The position numbers and the translations under genes were made by a program. The notes beneath the pieces were generated by a model. The model worked only from the letters and a program-made list of their open reading frames with translations. It was not told where the DNA came from and ran no database searches. Source: Anthonomus grandis grandis (lineage: Eukaryota; Arthropoda; Insecta; Coleoptera; Curculionidae). Taken from it: a DNA stretch of 64,000 nucleotides. This document shows, in pieces, positions 1 through 11,200 of this stretch (position 1 is the first letter of the stretch; every line of letters begins with the position of its first letter). Location: positions 3,596,001 through 3,660,000 of the forward strand of contig NC_065556.1 of the NCBI RefSeq assembly GCF_022605725.1, written 5' to 3'.

Positions 1-17
1 ATATTGAATAAATTTGA

Positions 18-1163
18 ATTGGAATTAAAAAATTTGTTGGTATCTTTTTTGATCTTACTAAAGCATTTGATACCATTAACCATGCTTTACTATTAAGTAA
101 GATCTTTCATTATGGTATAAGAGGTCCGGCTTATAAATGGCTTGAATCATATTTGACAGGTAGAACCCGGGCTGTTAGATTGAGAGTTAGTGGTCAGGTG
201 ACTATATCTGATTGGGCAACTGTCGTCACTGTGGTTCCACAGGGTAGTGTTCTTGGGCCAATTTTTTTTTTACTTTTTATTAATGACTTGCGTCTCCTGG
301 TTAATGACAGCTACCTAACACTTTTTGCCGACGATACATCAGCAGTTCTCTCGGGTACTGACTATCAGTCTATCCACTCAAAAGCCACCAAGTGTATAGC
401 TGATATTGCGGGGTGGTGCCAGAAAAATGGTCTTTGTTTGAATAGTTTGAAAACCAATTTCATTGTTTTCACTCCGATTCGAGCTATTCAGGACCGGAGC
501 CTACTCCTTAGAGAGCAGTCATCAAGTAGCCTCATCCAACAACACTCCACCAAGTTCTTGGGAATTGTAATTGATAGACATCTATCGTGGGATTCTCAGG
601 TCGAATCTATGTGCAATAGATTGTCCCGCAGCAATTATGCCATCTTGCAACTTCGAGACTATGTGGATGCATATACACTTAAAAGCATTTATTATGCCTC
701 AGTGCATTCCACTCTATCCTATGCCTTATTAGCTTGGGGTAATTCCTCCAGTATTGGGAAAGTGCTAATAAATCAAAAGCGCATTTTACGTACGATGTTT
801 AGACTTTCCTTCAGAGAAACTTGCCGTGGTACTTTTAAAAAAGAAAAAATCCTAACTATAATTAACATCTATATCTTGGAGTGCGCATGTCAAGTACATA
901 AAAATCTTTCAAACTACATGAGATCTGTAGATCTCAATTTTTATGAAACTCGAAATGCAGATAAATTATACATCCTTTTTACTCGATTGTCGCAGGTACA
1001 GGATGGTCCGGAAATTACATCTCTCAAAATTTTTAATCATTTCCCATGTAGAATAAAGAGAGCTAATACTTTTCCAACTTTTAAGAGGGCTCTTAGGACC
1101 ATGTTAACTGACTGTCCTTTTTATTCGTTGACGGAGTTCTTTAACTGTAGATTTATTGACTAA
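18..1163 (+). pseudogene. Non-LTR retrotransposon reverse transcriptase, 5'-truncated
   Basis: The C-terminal two thirds of a jockey/CR1-type reverse transcriptase. The open frame begins right after an in-frame TGA at 15-17 and reads through the RT blocks FFDLTKAFD (about 45-71), VPQGSVLGP (about 234-260) and the catalytic FADDT (about 326-340), then the thumb and tail to a TAA at 1161-1163. The endonuclease and the first RT blocks are missing, either beyond the left edge or lost. The sense frame is otherwise uninterrupted for about 380 codons, so decay is limited. A 3' UTR of about 125 bases follows and ends in a TGATTTGA-type tail, as in many insect jockey/CR1 elements. I infer a 5'-truncated insertion; the exact clade cannot be fixed without alignment. 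Confidence 0.8.
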
Positions 1164-1290
1164 ATTAGGTTAAATTTGTTTCCTTTTATATCTTTGTAAT
1201 TTTATACTATTTTTATTAGCATTGTAATTTTTTATTGACAATTCCTTTACATTGTTATGATGTCGATGGAAATAAATGATTTGATTTGAG
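1164..1290 (+). mobile_element. 3' UTR and short-repeat tail of the RT element
   Basis: AT-rich sequence after the RT stop ending in AAATGATTTGATTTGA at 1274-1289. Several insect non-LTR elements end in such short tandem repeats instead of poly(A). The end of the tail marks the likely 3' boundary of the insertion. Confidence 0.55.
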
Positions 1291-1307
1291 ATTATTACTT
1301 ACTTCAG

Positions 1308-1492
1308 ATCCATTCATATCTTCTTTGAGAAAGACTACAACTTCCAAATCGCGGCAATTTAACATAAATTATATTAAAGATTACCTGGAGGATAATACTT
1401 TTTCTTTGCAACGGTATTTTGATATGTTACCTACAAATATTAATAACTTGAATTTAGTCACGGATAATTCTGATCTCTCGGAAAGTGATTGA
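1308..1492 (+). CDS. Possible terminal exon of an unknown gene
   Basis: An open stretch of about 61 codons ending in TGA at 1490-1492, directly after a plausible splice acceptor (pyrimidine-rich TTACTTACTTCAG, AG at 1306-1307) that sits only ~17 bases beyond the end of the RT element. The peptide has mixed, non-repetitive composition (for example RQFNINYIKDYLEDN, RYFDMLPTNINN) and ends in an acidic tail. I recognise no domain. It could be the last exon of a gene starting upstream, an alternative end of melted (a GT within CGGTAT near 1413 would leave the right phase to join 10396), or chance. There is no independent support. Confidence 0.2.
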
Positions 1493-2069
1493 AAATGAGT
1501 TGTTTATTTTGTCGTGTTCTTGTCCTGTTTTAGAACTACATATTTGTTAATTTGTTTACAAGTCTAATAGTTAATAGATACTTTTTTTTTTCTCATACTC
1601 ATAAAATTTGGCTTTATAGAAACATATATATTTTATTGGCTCTTCGTTATATTTTTTGTTATTTTTACATTTTTGGAGTTAATTTTTTTATTACCTGATG
1701 ATAATAAATAATTTTAGTGACAATGAAAAAAATTAAATCTACTTTGCATTTTTTTATCACAGGCCAACGTTTTGGAAGGAAAAAGATTGGTGTTGTAAAA
1801 ATAAAATATAATATTTTCAATATTTCTAAGTGCATGAGTGCGAAATTAATTATGTAAAATATGCCATATGTAGCTCAGTGCATAAGTTTCATAATAGTTT
1901 TGGTTTAATTTAAAAATCGGTACAAAAGTACAAAAATTGTAGTGATTTTTGTCCCGTATTCCAATATACTCGACGCACTGTGCGATCTGAAGAAGTCAAA
2001 CGTAATAATGAATTTATAAAAATAGTAAAACAGGTTTTCGAAAACGGTATTTATTAAAAAAAATATATA
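1493..2069. other. No gene seen; AT-rich
   Basis: AT-rich sequence without a supported gene. An AATAAA near 1705 could serve the candidate exon that ends at 1492, but such hexamers are common by chance here. Confidence 0.3.
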
Positions 2070-2400
2070 CAGGGTGTTAGTAAATAAGTGCGACAAACTT
2101 CAGGGGGTGATTCAGCATGGAAAAATAATGACAGTTTGCTTTATAGACGTATGTCCGCGAATGCTTCGTTTTCCGAGATACGGGGTGTTAAAGTTTTTCT
2201 TAAAAATTGACGATTTATTTATTGCTCTGAAACTGGTCAAGATATGCAAATAAAATTTGGAGGGTTTTAAGCGGTAGTTATCTAACATTTTTTGGCATGC
2301 AATTAAGAATTTTATGTTCACCATTGGCGTGCATACTGGTAATGATCTCAATTTTTTTGAAGAAAAAAATGGTATGCCACTGAGATATTTCAAATTAAAA
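2070..2400. mobile_element. Non-autonomous DD41D-type element relic
   Basis: It starts at a TA dinucleotide followed by CAGGGTGTTAGTAAATAAG, the terminal motif shared by at least seven elements in this window. The inside carries phrases such as CGAGATACGGGGTGTTAAAG that recur in the relic at 11.9-12.1 kb. No coding capacity is seen, and the matching right terminus was not located, so the right edge is approximate. Confidence 0.5.
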
Positions 2401-3928
2401 GTAATTTTTGAATTCCTTCAATTTGTTAACAAAAAACCTCTTTTATCTTTTTTTTGTATGTGACGCCGTTTTTATGCAAAAAAAACTTGACGCATATTTT
2501 TCATTTCTTTAATACATTATCAAGAACTATCTAATACAAACAACTTTTTTTAAGATTTTATTAATTTGTTTGGATACTTTAAAAAAGTTTTTTTAGTTTA
2601 AGAAGATTTTCTCTGTGATAGTCGATGTGAGATATTTGTAGTGCTCTATTCTTCAATTTTTTTATAATATTATTTTTTTGTTTGAAAGAGTGATTAGAGT
2701 TATAGTTTAAAAATCTTTTTGAGAAAGTTGGCCTTTGGTACCAAGCTGCTTTTTATACTATTTTGGCTAGTTCTAATAAATAACAAGTCAAGTAAGGACA
2801 TAAAATGTTCTCACTTGTCAGTTATGCACAGGAGTTTTGTGGTCAATGTTGTGTCAACCTGATGTTGTGTCGCCACTATCCTTTTGATAGGTTTGATCTG
2901 ATTCTGAAGTGAAGTTAACAGTAGGATAACTCTAATCTATTTTAACGTTGTGTTTCCCGTCGTTTATCACAATTTAAACAGAAACCTGGAACGGTACTAA
3001 CGACTCCTCCTTTTTGAGATGTGGTACGTCCTTTTACATTATGTGGTGTGTTATTTGCAGTTTAGAATGTTCTTAAATGTTGTTTTAATTTGTGAAAATG
3101 TTATTCTCACTGCGTGGAACTTTCATGTATAACTGACAACAGAGTACATTTTATGCCCTTGTCTTCAATTTCAAAATAAAAAACACATACAACTGACTTT
3201 CAGTTGATGTTTTGTGGCGTTAACTTTATAGTGTTACTATTTTGCCAAGAGTTGGCAGACGGTAGCTCAGAATTATTGGAGGCTTGGGATTGTTCGAAGG
3301 TTCACTTATGACTGGCCATTAAAGAATATAAACTTGATTATAACTATTAAATAAGATGGCGCCACTTAGTTTTTTTTATAAATTAAAGAAAACTAAGAAA
3401 AAGACTTGGTATATAGGTTTCAATTAACAATTAAATGACCCTGGATAAAGTAGATTTAAAGAGGCAAAAAAAAAAATATCTTAACAATACAACCAAATTA
3501 TATTTACATCAAAGATATGTATACACCTCATGTTCTAATCTGTTAAATGTTAATAATTTATTATGAATTAAAATATGAATAATGTTGATATGATTAAAAT
3601 AAGTTTGACAAGCATAACATTTAAATTATGATTTCGCTACTAGGTAGATTTCAGCACTTAAAAAATAAATTGCAATTATTAAAGTTTTTAGTATATATTT
3701 GTATTACGCAGTGGAAAGTTCATGAACCTTTTTACCTAAGGCATATCAGCCTTAACCGAGTTATATCTACTAAACTACCAAAAAAGGTACTGAAAAATAC
3801 TGAACAAAAAATAACTAAAATTATAGATAAGAAATTGATGTATTAAATTATGATATTGATTAAATATTTGTAGCAATAAATTGAAATTAAAGGTATATTA
3901 ATAAAAATTTAAATAAGTGAGACAAATA
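2401..3928. other. No gene seen; AT-rich
   Basis: No supported gene. Two loosely matching inverted stretches (about 2795-2840 and 3120-3170) may be an old foldback. A 72-codon open frame near 3630-3846 lacks recognisable features. Confidence 0.3.
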
Positions 3929-4176
3929 TGTTGTGAATAAGTATACCAAAAGTTTACTGTGGCCGTTTTCTATTTAAAGCTGAACAAAGTAGCGACATCT
4001 AATGTCACATATTGTTACTACTGTGTTTGTCCGCTATGCGAATGTCACTCTGTAACTGAGTTAAGTTGCATTATTAATATATTGCGTATGAGTGTAAACA
4101 AGTTGTTTTCTTTCATCTCGCTTTAAGTTGCGTTTTATTTCGGGTTAAACTGTAAAAAGTCTGTTTTATAACATCA
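3929..4176 (+). repeat. 5' LTR of copia element
   Basis: 248-bp long terminal repeat, TGTTGTGAATA to ATAACATCA. It differs from the 3' copy only at 4093. Confidence 0.95.
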
Positions 4177-4190
4177 GGTTATGGGCCCAG
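4177..4190 (+). promoter_or_regulatory. Primer binding site (initiator tRNA-Met half)
   Basis: GGTTATGGGCCCAG directly abuts the 5' LTR. It is complementary to the anticodon arm of eukaryotic initiator tRNA-Met. Drosophila copia is known to prime from an internally cleaved half of this tRNA, and the sequence implies the same here. Confidence 0.8.
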
Positions 4191-4289
4191 ACCCACAGTA
4201 GGACACCCAGCCGCGAAACTTTAGTTAATCGAGACGTTGAAAGAAACTGTCGTGACGCGAGTGTTTTTTCACAGTAGTACAGAAGCAAT

Positions 4290-7200
4290 ATGGCCGTCAA
4301 CTACCTGACGAGTGTGCCAAGGCTTTTAGGCCGTGAGAATTTTGATGAATGGGCGTTTGCCGTCGAGAATGTGTTTGTGCTAGAGGGCTTAAGCAAATGC
4401 ATCGAAGGTACCGAGACAGACACAACGACCCTAGCAAAAGCAAAGGCCAAGTTAGTATTAACCATCGATCCATCTTTGTTCCCGCATGTCAAAGATTTAA
4501 CGACTGCGCAAGAAGTATGGACCAGTCTCAAACGTTTATATGACGACAGTGGTTTCATGCGAAAGATTGGGCTTTTACGTACACTCATATCGGCAAGATT
4601 AGAGAATCACGATAGTATGGAGTCGTACATAAACCAGATTGTTGAGACTTCCCAAAAGTTACGCAGAACAGGTTTCAAAATAGACGAGGAGTGGGTAGGA
4701 TCATTGCTGTTGGCCGGTCTTCCAGACAAGTACGCACCAATGATCATGGCCGTCGAGCATTCAGGAATCTGCATAACCACAGATTCAATAAAGACCAAGC
4801 TATTGGATATGCAGACAGATGGCGCTAGTGGTAATGGAAATGCAGGTGCATTCTCCGCCAAGAAACCGAGTTTTCGGAAACAGTCGCGAGATGGCGCTAG
4901 TAGGACGAATTTCAAAGGGAAATCAGCTGGTGCTGCTAGTAATAGCCAAGTGGGAATGTCAACAAACCCAGATGATTTCGGGGTTCAATCGAGGTCAAGT
5001 TCAAACAGTGGTTTTGGAAATAGGCATAATAAAAAGGATCTGAGTAATATTGTGTGTTACAAGTGCAAAAAGACAGGACATTTTATGTCAAAATGCCCTA
5101 ACAATAACAGATCTGAAGGAGGATTTAGTGCGGTTTTTACAACAGGTGATTTTAAGGTCACAGATTGGTATGTTGATAGTGGTGCCAGCATGCATTTAAC
5201 TGCCAATAGTCAGTGGTTAAAAAACAGGAGAAAGCCTGACTTACCTGATATTGTAGTGGCTAATAAATCGAAAGTTGTTGTGGAATGTGCAGGTGATGTT
5301 GAGATCAAAACAATGACCAATGAACAGCACAAAATTTTACTAGAAGGTGTACAGTATATTCCTGGTTTAACAACTAACTTATTATCAGTAGGCCAGTTAA
5401 TCAATAATGGAAATAAAGTAAGTTTTCATGAAGAGGGATGCAATATTTACAATAAAGTTGGTGTAGTAGTAGCTACTGCTAGTCTACATAACAATGTTTA
5501 CAAGTTGAATGTTTGTGAAAAGCCAGTGTGTTTTCAAGCTGTAAGTAGCAATTTATGGCATCAACGTTTAGGTCACATTAATGACAGCTACCTGAATAAG
5601 ACAGCCAAGTTGGTTGATGGTCTTATCTGTAATGGTACGAGTATTGGGAGTTGTGAGGTATGCTGTAGGGGCAAGCAAGCCCGTTTACCTTTTCCCAAAG
5701 AAGGCAGTTGAGCACAGCAACTGCTAGAGGTCATTCACAGCGACATTTGTGGTCCTATGGAAACAACATCTATTGGTGGAGCTAAATATTTCCTGACATT
5801 TATAGACGATTACAGCAGAATGTGCTTTATATATTTCCTGAAGACAAAAAATGAAACTTTTGATAAGTTTAAGCAATTTAAATCATTAGTTGAGAATCAA
5901 CAGAATGCTAAGATTAGGATTTTGCGAAGCGATAATGGTGGGGAATTCTGTAATAGAGAAATGGATAGGTTTTTAAAGAATTCAGGCATCATACACCAGA
6001 TTTCGAATAGTCACACTCCGCAGCAAAATGGGATGGCTGAGAGGTTCAACCGGACCATCATGGAGAAGGCTAAGTGTCTTTTATTTGATGAGAGCTTGAC
6101 TAAGGCATTATGGGCGGAAGCGTGCAATACTGCTTGTTACCTGAAAAACAGATCAGCATGTTCAAAGCTTTCAATGACACCATATGAGATTTGGACAGAT
6201 AAGAAACCAAATCTTAGTCATCTTAGGGTATATGGGAGTTCCGCCATGGTTCATGTTCCGAAGGTCAGTAGGAACAAGTGGGACGAGAAGTCAGTGAAGC
6301 ATGTGCTTGTTGGGTACGATGAAACTACCAAGGGATATAGGTGTTTTAATCCCAGAACAAAGAAAGTCATAGTAAGCCGTGACATAACAATCATAGAAAA
6401 ACCAAATTTGGAAATTCCAAGTACAGTGTTGCCGGATAGTGTTGCAGATAAACAAAGGGATGTTCCAGATTCAGTGGGAGAGCAGAATCCCATGTATTCA
6501 GATGATGAATTTCCTGAAGATGATGTATGCTTCTTGGATGATGATGATGACTATGTGCCTGAAGGCCAGTGCCATGACTTGTTTGATAATGGTGAACAAG
6601 TAACTCCAAGAAAATCCCAAAGACAGATCAAGAAGAAGAATTTTCAAGATTTTGTGACATATTTTGGAGGTGTTAACACCAAGAGTGAAGTCTATGACTC
6701 GAGTATCCCTACATCAGTGACTGAGGCTCTTTCAAGGCCAGATGGGCAGAAGTGGAAAGCAGCTATGTCAGAAGAAATACAGTCATTTATCGATAATGAC
6801 ACTTGGGAATTAGTAGATCCGCCAGAAGTTGGTACAGTGGTGCAGTGCAAGTGGGTATATAAAGTGAAGAGTGATAGTGAAAGCCATAACCGGTATAGAG
6901 CTAGGCTTGTGGCTAAAGGTTTCACACAGAGAGAGGGTGTGGACTATGTTGAAACCTTCGCCCCAGTGGTAAGGCACTCAACTTTTCGTTTATTGCTTGC
7001 TTTGTCTGTTAGGTTAGATCTAAAAATTTTACATTTGGACGTGAAAACAGCTTTTTTGAACGGTATTCTGAAAGAAAATGTATTTATGCAGCAACCTGAA
7101 GGTTTTGTCATTAAAGATAAAGAAAATAAAGTGTATAGATTAAAGAAAGCAGTTTATGGATTAAAACAATCTAGTCGTGCTTGGAACGAGAAAGTCGACC

Positions 7201-8236
7201 AAGTTTTGTCAAAAATTGGTTATTCTAAGTCCAAATATGAGCCTTGTTTGTACATTAAAAAGAATAACAGTAATTTGTTAACTATTGTTGCTCTCTATGT
7301 TGACGATTTTTTTTGTTTTTCGTCTGATGACAATGAAATGAAGTTTCTTGAAGGTCATTTAAACTCAGAGTTTAAAATTAAGAATTTAGGAGAGGCAAAA
7401 CAATGTTTAGGCATAAGAATTACTAGGGATTATTCGAAAAATTGTTTGTCAATTGATCAAGAATTATATATTAATGAACTTTTATGTCGTTTTGGTATGT
7501 CAGATAGCAAAGTAGTAAGTACTCCGCTTGACAGTAGTATCAACATGAGCAATATCAGTGGTGAAATTTGTGATCCAAAAGTTCCATATTAAGAGCTTAT
7601 TGGAAGTTTAATGTACCTTTCAGTAATGACCAGACCTGATATTTCTCATGCTGTGAGCCTATTAAGTCAGTATAATAACTCATACACTAAAGTTCATTGG
7701 CAATGTGCAAAGCGTTTACTTCGTTATTTAAAGGGTACAAAAAGCTTGTCCATGAAATTTTTTAAGGATAATTTAAGTTTGACAGGTTTTGCAGATGAGA
7801 TTGGGGGTCCAATAAGCAAGACAGAAAGTCATTTACTGGTTATGTATTTAAATATTCTGGGGGTTCAGTTTCATGGAAAAGCTGTAAACAACGTACTGTT
7901 GCTTTGTCGACAACTGAGGCAGAGTATATGGCTCTAAGCGAGGCTGCAAAAGAGGCCATATATCTGAGGAATCTGTTGAGCGAGTTAACTGGAAAATTGG
8001 ATTGTATTGAGATTCATAATGATAATCAAAGTGCTCAGAAGCTTGCTAGCAATCCAATGTTCCATGATAGGTCAAAGCACATAGATATAAGGTACCATTT
8101 CTTGCGAGATATTGTGTTAGAAGGTAAAGTGAAATTAATGTATACACCTACTAACGAAATGGTTGCAGATGTCTTAACGAAACCATTACAAAATGTTAAG
8201 AATTCAAAGTTTGTAAAGGGTTTAGGTTTAAGTTAA
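4290..8236 (+). pseudogene. Copia gag-pol polyprotein with three lesions
   Basis: One frame encodes in order: a Gag N-terminus (LLGRENFDEWAFAVENV), a CCHC zinc knuckle (CYKCKKTGHFMSKC, about 5055-5100), aspartic protease (WYVDSGASMH, about 5164), a pre-integrase zinc motif (LWHQRLGHIN, about 5552), integrase core (DDYSRM, SDNGGEF near 5930), reverse transcriptase (YVDDFF near 7297) and RNase H (STTEAEYMALSEA near 7905). Lesions: TGA at 5709-5711 before the integrase core, TAA at 7590-7592 in the RT connection, and a one-base loss near 7797 that shifts the last ~145 codons into another frame. The stops lie in the otherwise continuous frame, so they are point mutations. The domain order PR-IN-RT-RH assigns it to Ty1/copia. 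Confidence 0.93.
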
Positions 8237-8292
8237 GTTGTGCATAACAGTTATTTTAAAAGGTTTTAGAGGACCATTAGTAAACTTTTGTT

Positions 8293-8301
8293 AAGTGGGA
8301 G
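8293..8301 (+). promoter_or_regulatory. Polypurine tract
   Basis: AAGTGGGAG immediately before the 3' LTR, the expected plus-strand primer site of an LTR retrotransposon. Confidence 0.8.
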
Positions 8302-8549
8302 TGTTGTGAATAAGTATACCAAAAGTTTACTGTGGCCGTTTTCTATTTAAAGCTGAACAAAGTAGCGACATCTAATGTCACATATTGTTACTACTGTGTT
8401 TGTCCGCTATGCGAATGTCACTCTGTAACTGAGTTAAGTTGCATTATTAATATATTGCGTATGAGCGTAAACAAGTTGTTTTCTTTCATCTCGCTTTAAG
8501 TTGCGTTTTATTTCGGGTTAAACTGTAAAAAGTCTGTTTTATAACATCA
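8302..8549 (+). repeat. 3' LTR of copia element
   Basis: 248-bp repeat nearly identical to 3929-4176; followed by the target duplication AAATA. Confidence 0.95.
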
Positions 8550-10395
8550 AAATAAACAAATCTATGGTTAGTAATATTTAAATAAATGGAATAAACTGGC
8601 CTGTATATTTCTTCAAGAAATGAACGACTAGCCTTTAAAATCGAGGCTGTGAATGTATGCCATTTGTAGCTTAGCTATCCGAACTGGGAATCTCTAATAC
8701 TAGCTGTAACTCTGGCTCCAGCTCCACCGTTTTCAGTAATTTCCCGGGGAAATCAAAAGCCTGCAGCCATCAACAATTGAAGAAGAATAAAGAGGAAAAC
8801 GGAAAAGTAAAACCCTAAAACAACGGTTGCCATTGTATTCCCTGTCCAAAAAAAATGAATGGCGTTAAAAATGTGACACACTCACCTTGCTAAGTTTCAT
8901 TCTCTATCCATCAAAATCTTGAGAATCCTGCACCAGAATTATGAATTAAACGGTTCCCTAAAGGAACAAGATTAAGGACTATAAATTACAAACCATATTG
9001 GCCACTTCCTGCTTCACAAACTTCGGAAATAGAAAAAACTGGCCTTTTACGTGCGCTCCTACCAGCAACACGGGAACAAGTCCTCGAAAAATGGACCCAG
9101 TATCGACTAAATCGATAACGACCCCACCTCTCGCCTGAGCTGTCAATATCAGCCAATCAGAAAAAAATATTAATTTTTTGACCAAAGGACCGTCAACAGA
9201 AAGCATGGATAATTATACCAGGAGAGTGATGCGTTGCAGTAGTAATGTGTCTTGACAGTGTGAATTTAAAGAAATATGAATAAAAGAAGTTGAGTGAAAT
9301 TATTATTGTAATTATTGAAATTAATGAAATATCAATGGAGCGTTAGTGAACATAAGGAGTAGAAAAATAAAACGATACAGTTTCAACCGATGGCTCATAC
9401 GCCGAGAGCGTCTGCTAAGATAATAATAAATAATTTGCTCTGAATATATCTGGTTTGAGTATTTCGTATTACTTATAAAGCCCAACATGTCACAACAGAT
9501 CTCTTTCGCAAAAACAATAAATTAGATGGTGAGTATTCTACCTCAAACTAGTAAAATAAACGAACAATTGGATGTGAGAATATGAGTAACATATCATATT
9601 TGGTATCGCGAAGAATGTGTTGGTCTTAAGTCCAATGATGATGACGATTTTAAGTGTTTTAAAGTTAATTTTTAAATCAATAATACGTGATGTGTTAATG
9701 TATTTTTTGGTGTAGGCCATAAATTCAAAATAATCGGATTATATGGACGTCTACAAGATTATCTAGTTTTGCTTTTATATGTAAAAAGAAATATTATTAG
9801 TTTGTAATGGTATCTGCTTAAAATAGATCAAACATGAAGTAAAGTTTTTAATTACATATTAACCTTAACTGAACCATATTTAGCTCTGCTACATTTATGC
9901 AGTTCATGCTGTGTGTGCAAATGTTCATTACACATTCTTATCTACCACTACCGAACTCATCAAGTGTTTACTTAATTTAAAGTTACATTTTCGAATGACC
10001 TATAATTCATAAAAATATTTACATCATTTTATCAAACCTGGCATACCGTTGCATTTAAAATTGCAAAAATGCAAAAAAGTGGGATGAAGAACGCATTTGA
10101 TCGGACCCGAATTGTTTCTATAGTCCTCGATTCATTCGGATATAGTATAGAACGATTTTTCTCATTCCAGTCATATTCCTAGCCTTATTTCTCTTTGTCA
10201 TACTTGATGAATTGAGAGAGTGGTAAGGATTCGATTATTTTTTTGTATTAGAATATTTAACTGAAAATCGTATACATGACAGAATTCGATTATTTGTATT
10301 GGAATAGTCTCTTAACTAGTTAAACGGACCTTTTAAAATAATAAAGCATATTGTGATTTCATTTTCCAAAGGACTCAAACCTTCTTTTGTTGCAG
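8550..10395. other. Intron of melted, no feature seen
   Basis: About 1.8 kb between the copia element and the first recognised melted exon. Short open frames (for example minus strand 8979-9206) show no domain. The 3' end holds the acceptor TTCTTTTGTTGCAG at 10382-10395. Confidence 0.4.
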
Positions 10396-10506
10396 GTTAC
10401 ACACTGCTCAAAACTCAAACACTCACAGAAGTATGACGAGGCTTAATGTGGCCGGTGGCTCCGTCGGCGGGTTACATAAAAGCATGACAAAATTAAGCAC
10501 ATCAAG
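10396..10506 (+). CDS. melt: melted (VEPH1 orthologue), internal exon
   Basis: The first melted exon found in the window. The acceptor is TTTTGTTGCAG and the donor AAG|GTGAGT. It begins with one base that completes a codon, reads 36 codons (serine, threonine and glycine rich, e.g. LNVAGGSVGGLHKS) and ends with two bases carried over, which match the next exon's single leading base. Taken alone it has no domain. It is assigned because it splices in phase into the chain that ends in the diagnostic melted PH domain. Melted is a membrane-associated PH protein acting on TOR/FOXO and, in the fly eye, Hippo-linked photoreceptor fate. The N-terminal part lies upstream of the window. Confidence 0.75.
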
Positions 10507-10572
10507 GTGAGTTCTTTAAAAATGTTGTGGTTGTATAGTATTTATTGACTCAACTTTGTAAAATCCTTTAAG

Positions 10573-10786
10573 GGAGATGAATACCCCATCAAATTCCTAC
10601 GCTTTACCTACATCTCCAATAACCGTTAGCAATGCAAGCAAATGGTCGTCGAGCAGCACAAACGCTACCGGCACTAACATTAAAGTGTCGAGTGGAGGAG
10701 TTACTGTTACCACCATATCGCCCCCTAGGATTCAAAGACCATTAAGCCAAGGACCTCTTAGTTTATTGAATAACCATATTGGACTT
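10573..10786 (+). CDS. melt: melted, internal exon (Ser/Thr-rich linker)
   Basis: Acceptor ATCCTTTAAG at 10571-10572 and donor CTT|GTAAGT at 10787. One leading base plus 71 codons; the exit phase is 0. The peptide is low-complexity serine, threonine and asparagine (NASKWSSSSTNATGTN) ending ISPPRIQRPLSQGPLSLLNN. This fits the disordered middle of melted between the N-terminal helical-repeat region and the C-terminal PH domain. The intron before it is only 66 bp, unlike the transposon-filled introns downstream. Confidence 0.8.
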
Positions 10787-10836
10787 GTAAGTTTTTTAGT
10801 CTAAATAGGTAATTTCCTTAACTTTCTTTAATTTAG

Positions 10837-11062
10837 TCAACAGTTCCAATATCCACTCCATTGCACGTGAACAGCAATAGTAATTCTGTAACGGTTAGCT
10901 CGGGTTATACGGGACTGTCCAGTACTAATCAGATTAATATTTTGACTTCCGGTGCTGCCAGTTCTACCACCCAAAATATTTCAGTGATTCCAAGCAGTCC
11001 TCCGCCCGAAATGTTGAATGCCGCCCATAGCATCGTGAATTGCGCTCCGACATCTGGAAGTG
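10837..11062 (+). CDS. melt: melted, internal exon (Ser/Thr-rich linker)
   Basis: Acceptor TTTCTTTAATTTAG, donor GTG|GTAAGT at 11063. 75 codons plus one base. The peptide continues the serine/threonine-rich linker (SVTVSSGYTGLSSTNQ, VIPSSPPPEMLNAAHS). The 50-bp intron upstream is short. The donor phase (one base) matches the acceptor of the exon at 19745, 8.7 kb away, across a transposon-packed intron. Confidence 0.8.
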
Positions 11063-11200
11063 GTAAGTAATATGATTAAGCAAATCATGATTTTGCTTGG
11101 TTGATTGATTTCAGGTTATTTATTAAAGTAAATAATACATTTCAAAACGAACTATCTTAAGAACTTAGCAAAAAAAAAACACGTCAATTATTTAGATATA

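Larger units (their letters stand above)
3929..8549 (+). mobile_element. Ty1/copia LTR retrotransposon, young but coding-defective
   Basis: A complete 4621-bp element bounded by 248-bp direct repeats that start TGTTG and end ATCA, with a perfect 5-bp target duplication AAATA at 3924-3928 and 8550-8554. The LTRs differ at one position in my reading (T at 4093, C at 8466), so the insertion is recent. It carries a half-tRNA primer site, a purine tract and a single gag-pol frame. The frame is broken by two in-frame stops and one frameshift, so this copy should not make a full polyprotein. Confidence 0.95.

Noticed and set aside
2795..3235. Inverted similarity suggesting a foldback MITE
   Set aside because: Matches are short and patchy, ends and target duplication could not be defined. 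Kept only as a remark in the gap entry.
8979..9206. Minus-strand 75-codon open frame
   Set aside because: No domain, no splice context, and it falls in ordinary intron sequence of melted.
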